28,577 nt of DNA, from assembly GCA_034428935.1 (NCBI GenBank), contig DAOUHB010000099.1:1-28577 (forward strand), in the 5' to 3' direction. This DNA comes from JAAYZQ01 sp034428935. GTDB lineage: Bacteria; Chloroflexota; Anaerolineae; JAAYZQ01. How positions within the stretch are numbered: position 1 is the stretch's first letter; every line of letters starts with the position of its first letter. This document shows positions 1 through 6,371 of this stretch, one piece after another. Under the pieces are notes generated by a model. It ran no database searches and was not told the origin of the DNA. It was given only the letters and a program-made list of their open reading frames with translations. Position numbers and translations under genes: made by a program.

Positions 1-142
1 CAGTTTGGGTGAACATTGCTGGACCAGCTTGGATGAACATGACTGGACCAGTTTGGCCGAACATCCATGGACCAGCTTGGATGAACATCGCTGGACCCAT
101 TTGGCCGAACATCTATGGACCAGCTTGGATGAACACCATGGA
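1..142. repeat. 24-bp tandem repeat array, six units of two alternating types
   Basis: Six head-to-tail units start at 1, 24, 48, 72, 96 and 120; the first and last are 23 bp, the others 24 bp. Units 2, 4 and 6 share CCAGCTTGGATGAACA. Units 3 and 5 (and loosely 1) read CC(A/C)(G/A)TTTGGCCGAACAT. The array therefore has a higher-order period of 48 bp. It stops directly before the broken end of the LuxR relic and runs off the left window edge, so its full length is unknown. Repeated 22-25 bp direct sites are typical of the ends of IS21- or Tn7-like DDE transposons, where they bind the transposase. That reading is inference; no transposase adjoins the array here. Confidence 0.85.
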
Positions 143-145
143 CCA

Positions 146-556
146 TTATAGCCCGGCTATTGACAAATGGTAGCCGCGGGGATAGCAGGATTCGTGCTCA
201 AGGAGAAAGTGCCGGAGCAAATCGTGGATGCCGTGCGGCGGGCCGCACGCCAAGAAGTGATCCTCACCGCAGAGCAGTTGGCTCGGGCGCGGCGCTGGCA
301 GGAAGAGGTGGGAGTACGCTGGGAGAGCCTGACCAGGCGGGAACGAGAGGTGTTGGCGCTGGTGGTCAAAGGATGGAGTACCCGACAAATCGCCGAGGCA
401 GTGACCATTGAGACGTGCACAGTAGAGACCCACGTTGGGAACATTCTGGCCAAACTGAACGTGGCTTCACGGGCTGAGGCAGTCGCCTGGATGTGGAAGC
501 ACGGAGTGGTATGGCAAACAGATGATCCCGATGGCCGCATCAGCCAAAGCTGGTGA
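146..556 (+). pseudogene. 5'-truncated LuxR/NarL-type response regulator, DNA-binding half kept
   Basis: The readable part starts at ATG 167, directly after an in-frame TGA at 161-163. Its first residues (AGIAGFVLKE) match the last strand and helix of a response-regulator receiver domain. The phosphoacceptor Asp and the rest of that domain are missing. A complete GerE/LuxR helix-turn-helix follows at residues 50-115: LTRREREVLALV, then ROIA-like 'RQIAEAVTIE', then TVETHVGNILAKL. It ends at TGA 554-556. There is no credible ribosome binding site at 167. The break coincides with the end of the 24-bp repeat array. A stand-alone HTH protein is possible but a relic is likelier. A second, worse-preserved relative lies at 1844-2038. 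Confidence 0.8.
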
Positions 557-581
557 AAACTCCAGACAAAGATGGTGAAAA
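545..581. repeat. two 22-bp direct repeats overlapping the LuxR stop
   Basis: CAAAG(C/A)TGGTGAAAA occurs at 545-559 and 567-581, 14 of 15 bases identical, with a 22-bp period. The core AGCTGGTGAA resembles AGCTTGGATGAA in the array at 1-142, allowing small indels. The two arrays may be diverged members of one repeat family bracketing the LuxR relic. That relationship is inference. Confidence 0.5.
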
Positions 582-586
582 TACGG

Positions 587-615
587 ATGACAAACCTCGC
601 AAAGTGTGGTAGTAT
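587..615 (+). promoter_or_regulatory. promoter of cassette 1 (ATGACA-N17-TAGTAT)
   Basis: The -35 box ATGACA is at 587-592, followed by a 17-bp spacer and -10 box TAGTAT at 610-615. It lies between the LuxR relic and the small exported-protein gene at 667. The same arrangement, with the shared stretch GATGACAAACCTC, occurs after the second LuxR relic at 2038-2066. This conservation across two copies is the main support. Confidence 0.55.
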
Positions 616-666
616 CCTATCAGTCTGGCGAGTTCAGAAAACTAGGAAACGAGGAGGTTTGCTGAC

Positions 667-1051
667 ATGAAGTCACGCTTTCTAATGGTTGGTCTCGCCG
701 TAGTTTTATTGTTCATAAGCTTACCGTCACCGGCGAGCTTGGCGCGCGACTACCAGCACGATAAGTCGTGCTGACCAAGTTCCACTTGGCTATTGGTTAA
801 CCCATCGAGCCTATCAGTGTGGTGTGGCTTTCTGGGATTGGCGGCCGCACTACGGGGCCTTCTTCAGTGGACTATATGGATACGGTCAGACGTATTATGG
901 AGAGGGAGATCCTGGAGATATTTCGACCTGGGATTGGTATCCTCCTTCTCCTGGCGATCGAAACATACTGCTGATCGATGGCACCTTTTACTGGTCGCAC
1001 ATCACTGCACGAGATCCTGATAATTGGGAAGCAACGACTTACATGAATTAG
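667..1051 (+). pseudogene. small secreted protein, frameshifted after the signal peptide
   Basis: ATG 667 follows a good Shine-Dalgarno (GAGGAGG, 651-657, spacing 9). It encodes a clear signal peptide (MKSRFLMVGLAVVLLFISL, then PSPASLA) and reaches TGA at 772-774 after 35 codons. The next frame over stays open from about 750 to TAG 1049-1051. It encodes an aromatic- and Gly-rich segment (for example GVAFWDWRPHYG, GLYGYGQTYYGEG, LLIDGTFYWSHI) that looks like the mature exported protein. One shift near 755-770 would join them into a protein of about 120 residues. The family is not recognised. A real frameshift mutation fits the decayed surroundings; a sequencing error is the alternative. Confidence 0.6.
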
Positions 1052-1099
1052 CCCCAACGAGAGGAAGGATCGTAGATAAGACTGTAAAGGAGAAATAGG

Positions 1100-1780
1100 A
1101 TGAAACAGAGAAAACTCTCGTTCGCTTTGATTTCCATTCTCGCTTTGGTCGGACTCGCCCTATTCTTCAAGGGATTTGTGGTGGCGCAAGGAGTCGATAA
1201 CGGACTAGACCGACTAATACTGCAGCAAAGCGATTTCCCTGAAGGGGCTGAGCTGGTAGGCAGACCATTGGCAGATGACGATTTCCCAGGACCTCTCTCT
1301 GTGGTTAACTTTGCGCCGCAGGCAGATGGGTTTCGCAAAGGCTATGTTGCCGAGGGAGAATATCCTTGTGAATTCCGAAATGAGGCCGTCAAAGAGCTTG
1401 TGGCGGATGGCACTGGTGCCGTAGGAGTACTGAATCTCGCTTATGAGTTTGACAGTAGTGGGCAGGCAACAGCACAAATTGACCAGGCGATCAGGCTTGT
1501 TACACAAGCTGCTAGACAAGATGATTTCGGTCAAAGTTTGGGAAACATTGAGTACGTCGAGTTGGGTTCATTGCTCGGCGATGTGACCCAGGCAGTGGGC
1601 AACAATAGGCAGGGTCGGATCGTACAGACCAGATGGATCGAGGGCGATACAGCGTTTGTAAGTCATCTATTCGTTGGAGCTAAAGACAGAGTCTTTGTTA
1701 TCCTCGCAGTACACGGCTTTGATGATCCGGCTACACGGCGAGTTTTTGAAGCTTCTTTGCTCAAATTGTTGCAGCGTTAG
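1100..1780 (+). CDS. exported protein of unknown function (226 aa)
   Basis: The start is ATG 1100 with AAAGGAG at 1086-1092 (spacing 7). Residues 1-30 are a signal peptide or N-terminal anchor: basic MKQRK, then a hydrophobic stretch, ending near VVAQG. There is no lipobox cysteine. The mature part is soluble, with a motif LQQSDFPEGAEL after the signal. Similar 'aromatic-Pro-Glu-Gly' openings are common in exported Chloroflexota proteins of unknown role. The sequence is unbroken over its full length, unlike most of its neighbours. It follows the frameshifted secreted gene by 48 bp and may share the promoter at 587. A terminator-like hairpin follows at 1808. No enzymatic motif was recognised. 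Confidence 0.75.
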   Translation: MKQRKLSFALISILALVGLALFFKGFVVAQGVDNGLDRLILQQSDFPEGAELVGRPLADDDFPGPLSVVNFAPQADGFRKGYVAEGEYPCEFRNEAVKELVADGTGAVGVLNLAYEFDSSGQATAQIDQAIRLVTQAARQDDFGQSLGNIEYVELGSLLGDVTQAVGNNRQGRIVQTRWIEGDTAFVSHLFVGAKDRVFVILAVHGFDDPATRRVFEASLLKLLQR

Positions 1781-1807
1781 GTTTCGATCTGATCCAGGCA
1801 ACTGCTA

Positions 1808-1843
1808 AAGGAACCCCGGTGTCATACTGCGCTGGGATTCCTT
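1808..1843 (+). terminator. hairpin downstream of the 226-aa exported protein
   Basis: The arms AAGGAACCCCGGTG (1808-1821) and CGCTGGGATTCCTT (1830-1843) pair at 11 of 14 positions, two of the mismatches being possible G-U pairs in RNA, around an 8-nt loop. There is no clear U tract afterwards, so an intrinsic terminator is only probable. The second LuxR relic begins immediately after the right arm. Confidence 0.4.
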
Positions 1844-2038
1844 GGCAAAGCAACGCGCAAATTGCCGAGGCTGATCATCAGTGAGCATACAGTGGAGACG
1901 CATGTCGCGAACCTGCTGGGCAAGCTGGCGCTCACTTCACGGGCTGAAGCCATGGCTTGGGTCTGGCAAGATAGACTGGCCGAGGATCTGGGTTCTGGTG
2001 GTGGAGATCAGACAGAGGAAAATGGCGGATTGCCGTGA
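1844..2038 (+). pseudogene. second LuxR/NarL regulator relic (C-terminal HTH only, frameshifted)
   Basis: Only the end of a LuxR-type helix-turn-helix remains. Reading SNAQIAEA in one frame and LIISEHTVETHV, NLLGKL, TSRAEAMAWVWQ in the next requires a one-base shift near 1872. The second part runs to TGA 2036-2038. It matches the relic at 146-556 in order and in detail: IAEA, TVETHV, N-L-KL, SRAEA and AW-W are all shared, as is much of the DNA. The receiver domain and first HTH helices are gone; the relic starts abruptly at the hairpin ending at 1843. The two relics are evidently paralogous copies of one regulator gene. Confidence 0.75.
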
Positions 2039-2066
2039 TGACAAACCTCCGAGAGTATGGTAGGAT
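2038..2066 (+). promoter_or_regulatory. promoter of cassette 2 (ATGACA-N17-TAGGAT)
   Basis: ATGACA at 2038-2043, a 17-bp spacer and TAGGAT at 2061-2066. The -35 box overlaps the last base of the LuxR relic's stop codon. Position, spacing and flanking bases repeat those of the promoter at 587-615. The next gene starts at 2254, so the leader would be about 180 nt. Nothing convincing was seen in that leader apart from a 29-codon ORF (2097-2186) without a good ribosome binding site. Confidence 0.5.
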
Positions 2067-2253
2067 AAACCTGCTGAGTTTTCCAGCGAGTCCACGATGG
2101 AGGAACAGTGCAGCATGGAGATGGAAATCATCGTGGCGCATGGCTGCGGCATAGCTCGCCGTGAAGAGAGGAGGTGGCGCTCATAACCAAGGCACTGTTA
2201 GAGTTGCATTTTGAAGGCTTGTAATGACTAGACTCCAATGGAGGTGTGAACAA

Positions 2254-2826
2254 GTGACTAGGCGAACTAACTTGCTTTTCGTGTTTCTCGTGTTTCTTAC
2301 GATAACCTTGGTCGCTGCTGGTGACCCAGACAGAGCGCACAGCGAATCTGACGGTGTCGAGATGGTCATCAATGAACCTCAAGAGATGGTCATCCATGAG
2401 GCTCGAGAGTTGAACTATGAGGAGTGGGTGGAGTGGCTTCATCAAACGGGGCTACAGGAAAAACAGGTTGACTTGCTGGTCGAGTACGACAGACAAGTCG
2501 AGCTTGCGCACCAGAATGGCGCCTCACGGGAAGTAATAGAACGACTCACTGATCAGCTCAACGAAAGAATGCGCGAGGAAGAGTCAAAGAGTGAGGAGGG
2601 AGGAGGTACCCTGCTAGGATGGACCTCGAGTACCAAGTATATCTATGCAACTTGCCAGAATGGGCCTACGGCTTCTTTCCGGATAGACACGGGAGATTGG
2701 TATTCGATGTTCAAGCGCTATTCGGGAACCTATGCTGTAACAGACGGATACTGCGATTTGGGCCCCTGTGACCGCACGCATGCTCCCTACCTCCCGGATT
2801 CGTGGGAGTACCATACGAGGAGGTAA
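2254..2826 (+). CDS. exported helical protein of unknown function (190 aa)
   Basis: I choose GTG 2254 over ATG 2224 because GGAGGTG at 2240-2246 sits 7 bases upstream. It also gives a proper signal peptide: MTRRTNLLFVFLVFLTITLV followed by AAG. The mature N-terminal half is charged and helical (residues about 40-110, EEWVEWLHQTG, LVEYDRQVELAHQ, VIERLTDQLNERM), possibly coiled coil. The C-terminal half is rich in aromatic residues and cysteine (YIYATCQNG, FRIDTGDWYSMF, GYCDLGPCDRTH), like a small beta domain. The frame closes at TAA 2824-2826 inside a strong Shine-Dalgarno for a 25-codon frame (see 2829-2906). That frame may be the lost C-terminal end of this gene. The family is not recognised. 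It occupies the same place in cassette 2 as the secreted gene at 667 in cassette 1. Confidence 0.65.
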   Translation: MTRRTNLLFVFLVFLTITLVAAGDPDRAHSESDGVEMVINEPQEMVIHEARELNYEEWVEWLHQTGLQEKQVDLLVEYDRQVELAHQNGASREVIERLTDQLNERMREEESKSEEGGGTLLGWTSSTKYIYATCQNGPTASFRIDTGDWYSMFKRYSGTYAVTDGYCDLGPCDRTHAPYLPDSWEYHTRR

Positions 2827-2828
2827 TT

Positions 2829-2906
2829 ATGGGGCAATGGTATTACGGTAATATCGGCTTACCTCTGGAGGATGGCACGATTGTCGCAGCTAATGTTCTG
2901 ATCTGA
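2829..2906 (+). other. 25-codon ORF overlapping the previous stop region; small gene or frameshifted C-terminus
   Basis: AGGAGG at 2818-2823 lies 5 bases before ATG 2829, a near-ideal ribosome binding site that also encodes the last two Arg codons of the upstream gene. The peptide starts MGQWYYGNIGLPLED and ends at TGA 2904-2906. The same frame also reads back through GEG-less codons (EVI) into the upstream gene, so a shift near 2820 would give one longer protein ending in this aromatic segment. The tandem AGG AGG TAA is not a classical -1 slippery site. Decay of the parent gene, or a translationally coupled micro-ORF, both fit. Confidence 0.35.
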
Positions 2907-2979
2907 GTATCAGTGTCAAGTTGTTAGAGCGCCGATTCGTGGTCGTATCCGGTTCGATACAAACGGTAAATGGTGATCT

Positions 2980-3501
2980 ATGATTCTGGCATCTGCGATG
3001 TCTGTGTTGACGTTGTACTTTGCGTTTTCTTTAGGTGTTTCGGGACTGGCCAAAATAGATCGCCCTTTGGTAAGACCAAATGGTACAAGCTTGCGCAGGA
3101 GGCTGCTCGGGTTATTCTTTTCGCCAATCGCGGGTCGCATACTCGGAGCCTTTGAGGTAGTTCTGGCTTTTCTACTAGCCTTGGGAATCCGAACAGAGTT
3201 GGTGGCGATAACGAACGCCGCTCTTTTTGGTTTGTTCTTGCTCTTCAAACTGTTCCTTATGCTTACAAGTCAAGGAAGTAGGTGTGGATGCTTCGGTGCT
3301 CATGAACTGAGTGCAATTGATCCATCGAGCGTGATTGCCTCTTCCCTAATTCTTGGACTGGCCATCGTCCTGGCAGTTCTCGCTCAATGGCCATCGGCAA
3401 GTGCTTTGAAGTGGATCGTTGCGTTCATCTTCCTGACGATATTCGGATGGATTGTGTTCAAGACACTTTGGCGGCGCCGACTAGAAAACAAGCCGATTTA
3501 G
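2980..3501 (+). CDS. MauE/DoxX-like integral membrane protein
   Basis: 173 residues with four predicted membrane segments (about 5-22, 50-70, 75-95, and 115-165 as one or two). This matches the MauE/DoxX fold. The motif SRCGCFGAHE after the third segment is the signature cysteine pair of MauE-type proteins, which are thought to support disulfide formation or electron transfer to periplasmic proteins such as methylamine dehydrogenase. No methylamine genes are nearby, so a general redox role with the exported proteins here is only a guess. The start is fixed by an in-frame TGA at 2974-2976; no strong Shine-Dalgarno is visible. The gene lies 57 bp before the lipoprotein start at 3558, and both could be cotranscribed. 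Confidence 0.75.
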   Translation: MILASAMSVLTLYFAFSLGVSGLAKIDRPLVRPNGTSLRRRLLGLFFSPIAGRILGAFEVVLAFLLALGIRTELVAITNAALFGLFLLFKLFLMLTSQGSRCGCFGAHELSAIDPSSVIASSLILGLAIVLAVLAQWPSASALKWIVAFIFLTIFGWIVFKTLWRRRLENKPI

Positions 3502-3557
3502 TAGCTTCTTGCGCAGAAATGCACGAAACCAATCTGAAGGGGCTGAGGTGGCGGAGG

Positions 3558-4382
3558 ATGATCTGTTTCGGAGTACAAAGAAAAGAGAACGGCAACCAGC
3601 AGCAATTTGGAACTGTTGTGGGCTTCCTCCTGATTGCGAGTGCGCTAATCAGTGCCTGTGGCACATCTTCAGAAAAAGATGTAGCTCTGGCATCATCTAC
3701 TACTACGCCTGCACTTGAGCTACTCGCAGCGGCGTTACCTACGGATTCTCCATCGCCCAGCCCGGATATCGACTTTCCATTGGAATTGAATAATACTTGG
3801 GTGTTTCAACTCACCCGGTATGAAGGGGTCCCAATTGACGAAATTGTAACCACTACGCTGATTGTCACCAAAACGGTAGTTGAAGTTAACAATACTTCAT
3901 CCTACCTCATGGCCAAAATCCATCAAGAAGAGAGTGCTGAGATACCGGTAGGTGAGGTCCCGCCAAGTTGGCAGGGTGTCCCGTTGAGACCTGCCACATC
4001 CAGCGAATACTGGCTCGTGGTAAGCGGGAATCGCATGTATCGTCAGGAGAGAAATCTTGATCTACCCAGTCTGAGCACGGCCCTGCTGGAGTTCGTGTTC
4101 CCGGTCAAACTCGGGAATAAGTGGTATCGAAGCGAAGAAAAGGCTGAACTCAATCCGACATATGCCGATGACTGGATGCTCCGCGAAGTGACAAAAGTCG
4201 GTACGGTCGTTGTGCCTGCTGGGGAGTTTAACAGCTGCTCTTTCCTGGAGGAAACGTGGGCTGGTACCACTTTCGAGACATGGTTTTGCCCCGGTGTAGG
4301 TGTTGTAGATTGGAAGGGCGACCATCATGGAACACCGGGAGGTTTCCGTCAGATCCTGATCCGATATCAACTCCACAAGTAG
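3558..4382 (+). CDS. putative lipoprotein of unknown function
   Basis: From ATG 3558 the protein has 274 residues: an N-region with Arg and Lys, a hydrophobic core (TVVGFLLIASA) and the lipobox LISAC. It should be exported and lipid-anchored, with a Ser/Thr/Pro-rich linker after the cysteine. The mature domain has repeated LNNTWVFQL, FPVKLGNKWYRSEE, VGTVVVPAGEF-SC and WFCPGVGVVDW motifs. Such motifs occur in many bacterial lipoproteins of unknown role that contain paired Cys and a C-terminal 'CPGVG' loop. The frame is open further upstream to 3387, but that part overlaps the MauE-like gene and is not protein-like. ATG 3519 is an alternative start. GGAGG at 3553-3557 is unusually close to ATG 3558, so the start is uncertain. 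Confidence 0.65.
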   Translation: MICFGVQRKENGNQQQFGTVVGFLLIASALISACGTSSEKDVALASSTTTPALELLAAALPTDSPSPSPDIDFPLELNNTWVFQLTRYEGVPIDEIVTTTLIVTKTVVEVNNTSSYLMAKIHQEESAEIPVGEVPPSWQGVPLRPATSSEYWLVVSGNRMYRQERNLDLPSLSTALLEFVFPVKLGNKWYRSEEKAELNPTYADDWMLREVTKVGTVVVPAGEFNSCSFLEETWAGTTFETWFCPGVGVVDWKGDHHGTPGGFRQILIRYQLHK

Positions 4383-4408
4383 CCGATTAAGGATCTGTGG
4401 TGTGTTGA

Positions 4409-4453
4409 GTCTCGTAAAGTCATGCCGGGCAATGTCTCACAAAGTCGTGCCGG
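4409..4453. repeat. terminal direct repeats of the truncated IS
   Basis: GTCTC at 4409 and at 4434 begins two 25-bp units. Their first 20 bases match at 17 positions (GTCTC--AAAGTC-TGCCGG). They lie at, and slightly overlap, the 3' end of the transposase frame. Direct repeats of this size at an element end are typical transposase-binding sites of rve-type insertion sequences. The element edge is probably near 4404-4409. Confidence 0.65.
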
Positions 4454-5290
4454 TTAGCGCGTTGGCCAGCGTCATCTCACGCCACGCAGCGGCAGAAAAC
4501 GGCAAGGCCAGTTGGTACGCTGAACAGGCCAGCAACGGACTGATCTCACCCATCAAGGCGGCTTTTGTCAGTCCACGGGCAGGGAGGTTGATTTCTCGTT
4601 GACCATCCTCCGACTGCATGGTCCACTCCAGCGTTTCGGAGTTGAACGCGATCTCCAGTGTTTGATTCGCGAACGCCTTGCCGACTCCATAGCGCTGGCT
4701 GCCCAAGGAAAGCTGCCCGACCGAACTCGACTCTCGGAACCAGTGCCCGCAGGCCAGGTAGTCGTAAACGCGTTGCATGTCGAGGAGGTCTTCCTCCCAT
4801 TCGAGGCGGTACAGGCGTCCCGAGTGCCTGGCTTCTGGATGAGCCACCAGCGGTGGTTGGCCAGCCAGAGAACGAGAAGGGTAGCGCGTGTTGAGAAAGT
4901 CGAGCCGGTCTGCCACGCTGGCACGAAGAGCGGTCTCATCGCTGAAGCGTTGTCCGGTGATTGCCTGCTGAGCAATTGTCTGATGGCTTCTCTCGATCAC
5001 AGAGTGTTCAGCAGGTGGTGGTTTGTCGATGAACCGGACCTCGACGCCAAGGCCGATGAGCCACAGATGGAGGACCACCGGAAACGGAGAGGCACAGATG
5101 TTGTCGTAGAACACGGAGTCATGGTCAAGGGTGATTCTGTGCGGCAGGCCATAGTTGACAAATGCCCGGCGCAAGGCCAGTTGATAGTCCAAGGCGTCGG
5201 GGTGTGCCGTGTCCAGACAAGGCCAACTTTCCATTTTGACCCGGCTGAAGAGGTCGGTGATGTTGATGACCGAGTCCGAACCAAGCCCTG
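4437..5290 (-). pseudogene. DDE (rve) transposase, N-terminally truncated IS remnant
   Basis: The minus-strand reading from about 5290 to TGA 4437 holds the second half of an integrase-core transposase. VINITDLFSR is the core beta-strand region, ITLDHDSVF carries the second catalytic Asp, and HSVIERSH the catalytic Glu. The C-terminal part (GHWFRESSSVGQLSLG, RYGVGK) is the beta-barrel type seen in Mu/IS21/IS481-like enzymes. The helix-turn-helix domains and the region of the first catalytic Asp are missing. Upstream of about 5290 the reverse frame is just the antisense of the CHAP remnant. The element therefore cannot transpose by itself. The surviving end carries two direct repeats at 4409-4453; the other end is deleted. 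Confidence 0.85.
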
Positions 5291-5291
5291 C

Positions 5292-5558
5292 GACGGCGGT
5301 GTACCTTTTCGCTACGATGCTTACACGTGGTGGGGTCAGGTCCCGGACTATCCCGCCTGGGATCGGAAAGCCCCACCCCCGCCGATTGGAAAGCGCAGCA
5401 TCGCTTATTACCAGGCAGGTCACCCAACATATCCGAACGGGCATGTTGCCTACGTAGGGTCATATTCGGGAGGCAGCAACGTAACGGTCTCGTACATGGG
5501 CTACTGTGTGAATTGTGGCACAACGCAATCGATTTCTATCTACCAGCCGAATGGCTAA
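5292..5558 (+). pseudogene. 3' remnant of a CHAP-like exported protein
   Basis: The frame from about 5292 to TAA 5556-5558 encodes about 88 residues. FRYDAYTWWGQVPDY, then W-D---P, then PNGHVAYVGSYSGG and NVTVSYMGY follow the order of a CHAP amidase/peptidase domain. GHVAYV has the catalytic His. The position of the catalytic Cys (Y-GQCTWY in the family) reads YDAYTWW, so the nucleophile appears absent. The 5' part, including any signal peptide, has been replaced by transposase DNA at about 5290; the open frame continuing upstream to 4599 is antisense to the transposase. No start codon or ribosome binding site serves the remnant. CHAP assignment is moderate. Confidence 0.6.
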
Positions 5559-5620
5559 ATCTTTTTGAAATACGAACCAACGGCCCTTGATTCCGGGGCA
5601 CAGGAGAGGGACAACTAGAG

Positions 5621-6241
5621 ATGCTGAACTCGCGCCATGTTTATCCGCTCTTGATCGTGCTGGCTCTGCTGATAACCGCCTGCGCATCGAGTCGGCCTTC
5701 GGTCAACCTGGCAGCGTCGTCCCCTCCTTTGGATGAGACCCAAACCATGGACACGCCCCTGCCATCTCCCGCTGCACCATCAGTCACACCGACGCCTGGT
5801 ACGTGGCTAACGTATACCAACAGCGAGTATGGGTTCTCCTTCAGCTATCCACCACATTGGACGATCGAAAAACGCGACGCTTTGCCCAACTTTCTCTGGT
5901 TGCACCATCAGCAACGCCCAACGCTGAAAGTGGACATCGCGTTCAAGCGGATCACCGAAGAAGTAATGATCCAGCGTACCGGCGTGGGGGCTGGGGACGT
6001 GGTCCGTCAGGGCACCGTTTTGTTTTTCGCCCGAGAAGTGCCAAGGGATGTACTGATCTACGAGGGCAAGGTAAAGGCCGTCCACTATAACAACGCCCAA
6101 GAGATACGGGTCGACGGTTTGGCCTTCACCCTCAGTTGCGACGATGGAAACGTTGCCGTCGGCTATGAGCTGATCGACCTCGGGGTGGACATCCAGGAGG
6201 AAGTGGACGATATCGTCCAGTCGTTCGAATACATTCCGTAG
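5621..6241 (+). CDS. putative lipoprotein with a PsbP-like 'YGFSFSYP' domain
   Basis: 206 residues from ATG 5621. Residues 1-22 are a lipoprotein signal (VYPLLIVLALLITAC, lipobox ITAC). A Ser/Pro/Thr-rich linker runs to about residue 62, and then WLTYTNSEYGFSFSYPPHW opens a compact domain ending at residue 206. The 'Y-N-YGF-F-YP-W' opening is common in bacterial PsbP-like or related surface lipoproteins whose function is mostly unknown. The protein should sit on the outside of the membrane. GGAGAG lies about 13 bases upstream of the start, so the start is reasonable but not certain. It is the last gene of the A+T-richer island and is intact, unlike the CHAP remnant 62 bp before it. Confidence 0.75.
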   Translation: MLNSRHVYPLLIVLALLITACASSRPSVNLAASSPPLDETQTMDTPLPSPAAPSVTPTPGTWLTYTNSEYGFSFSYPPHWTIEKRDALPNFLWLHHQQRPTLKVDIAFKRITEEVMIQRTGVGAGDVVRQGTVLFFAREVPRDVLIYEGKVKAVHYNNAQEIRVDGLAFTLSCDDGNVAVGYELIDLGVDIQEEVDDIVQSFEYIP

Positions 6242-6298
6242 CAGCAAGGCCGGGCCGCGATGTTTTTTTCAACTGTCAAGAGCACCTGCTTGCTATCC

Positions 6299-6327
6299 TT
6301 GCCCTGCGGCGCAAGGTGTGCTACAAT
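6299..6327 (+). promoter_or_regulatory. promoter of the helicase-HNH gene
   Basis: TTGCCC (6299-6304), a 17-bp spacer and TACAAT (6322-6327) preceded by TGC, an extended -10. Transcription should start near 6334, giving a leader of about 38 nt to ATG 6372. The same TACAAT form of -10 box recurs at 13823. The 130-bp gap holding this promoter is also where base composition changes. Confidence 0.65.
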
Positions 6328-6371
6328 GGCCCGCACCGGGGGGGAGGAGACGCGGTAAGGGCTGATTCGCC

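Noticed and set aside
1..142. CRISPR array
   Set aside because: The units are contiguous with no spacers, and there are no cas genes nearby.
2097..2186. A 29-codon ORF in the leader of cassette 2, considered as a leader peptide
   Set aside because: No convincing Shine-Dalgarno, and no conserved counterpart after the matching promoter at 587-615.
3387..3557. N-terminal extension of the lipoprotein at 3558
   Set aside because: It overlaps the MauE-like gene, and the extra residues would put the lipoprotein signal deep inside the protein.
4599..5291. + strand open frame joined to the CHAP remnant, considered as a longer protein
   Set aside because: This stretch is antisense to the transposase, whose DDE motifs show the true coding strand; the junction is an IS scar.
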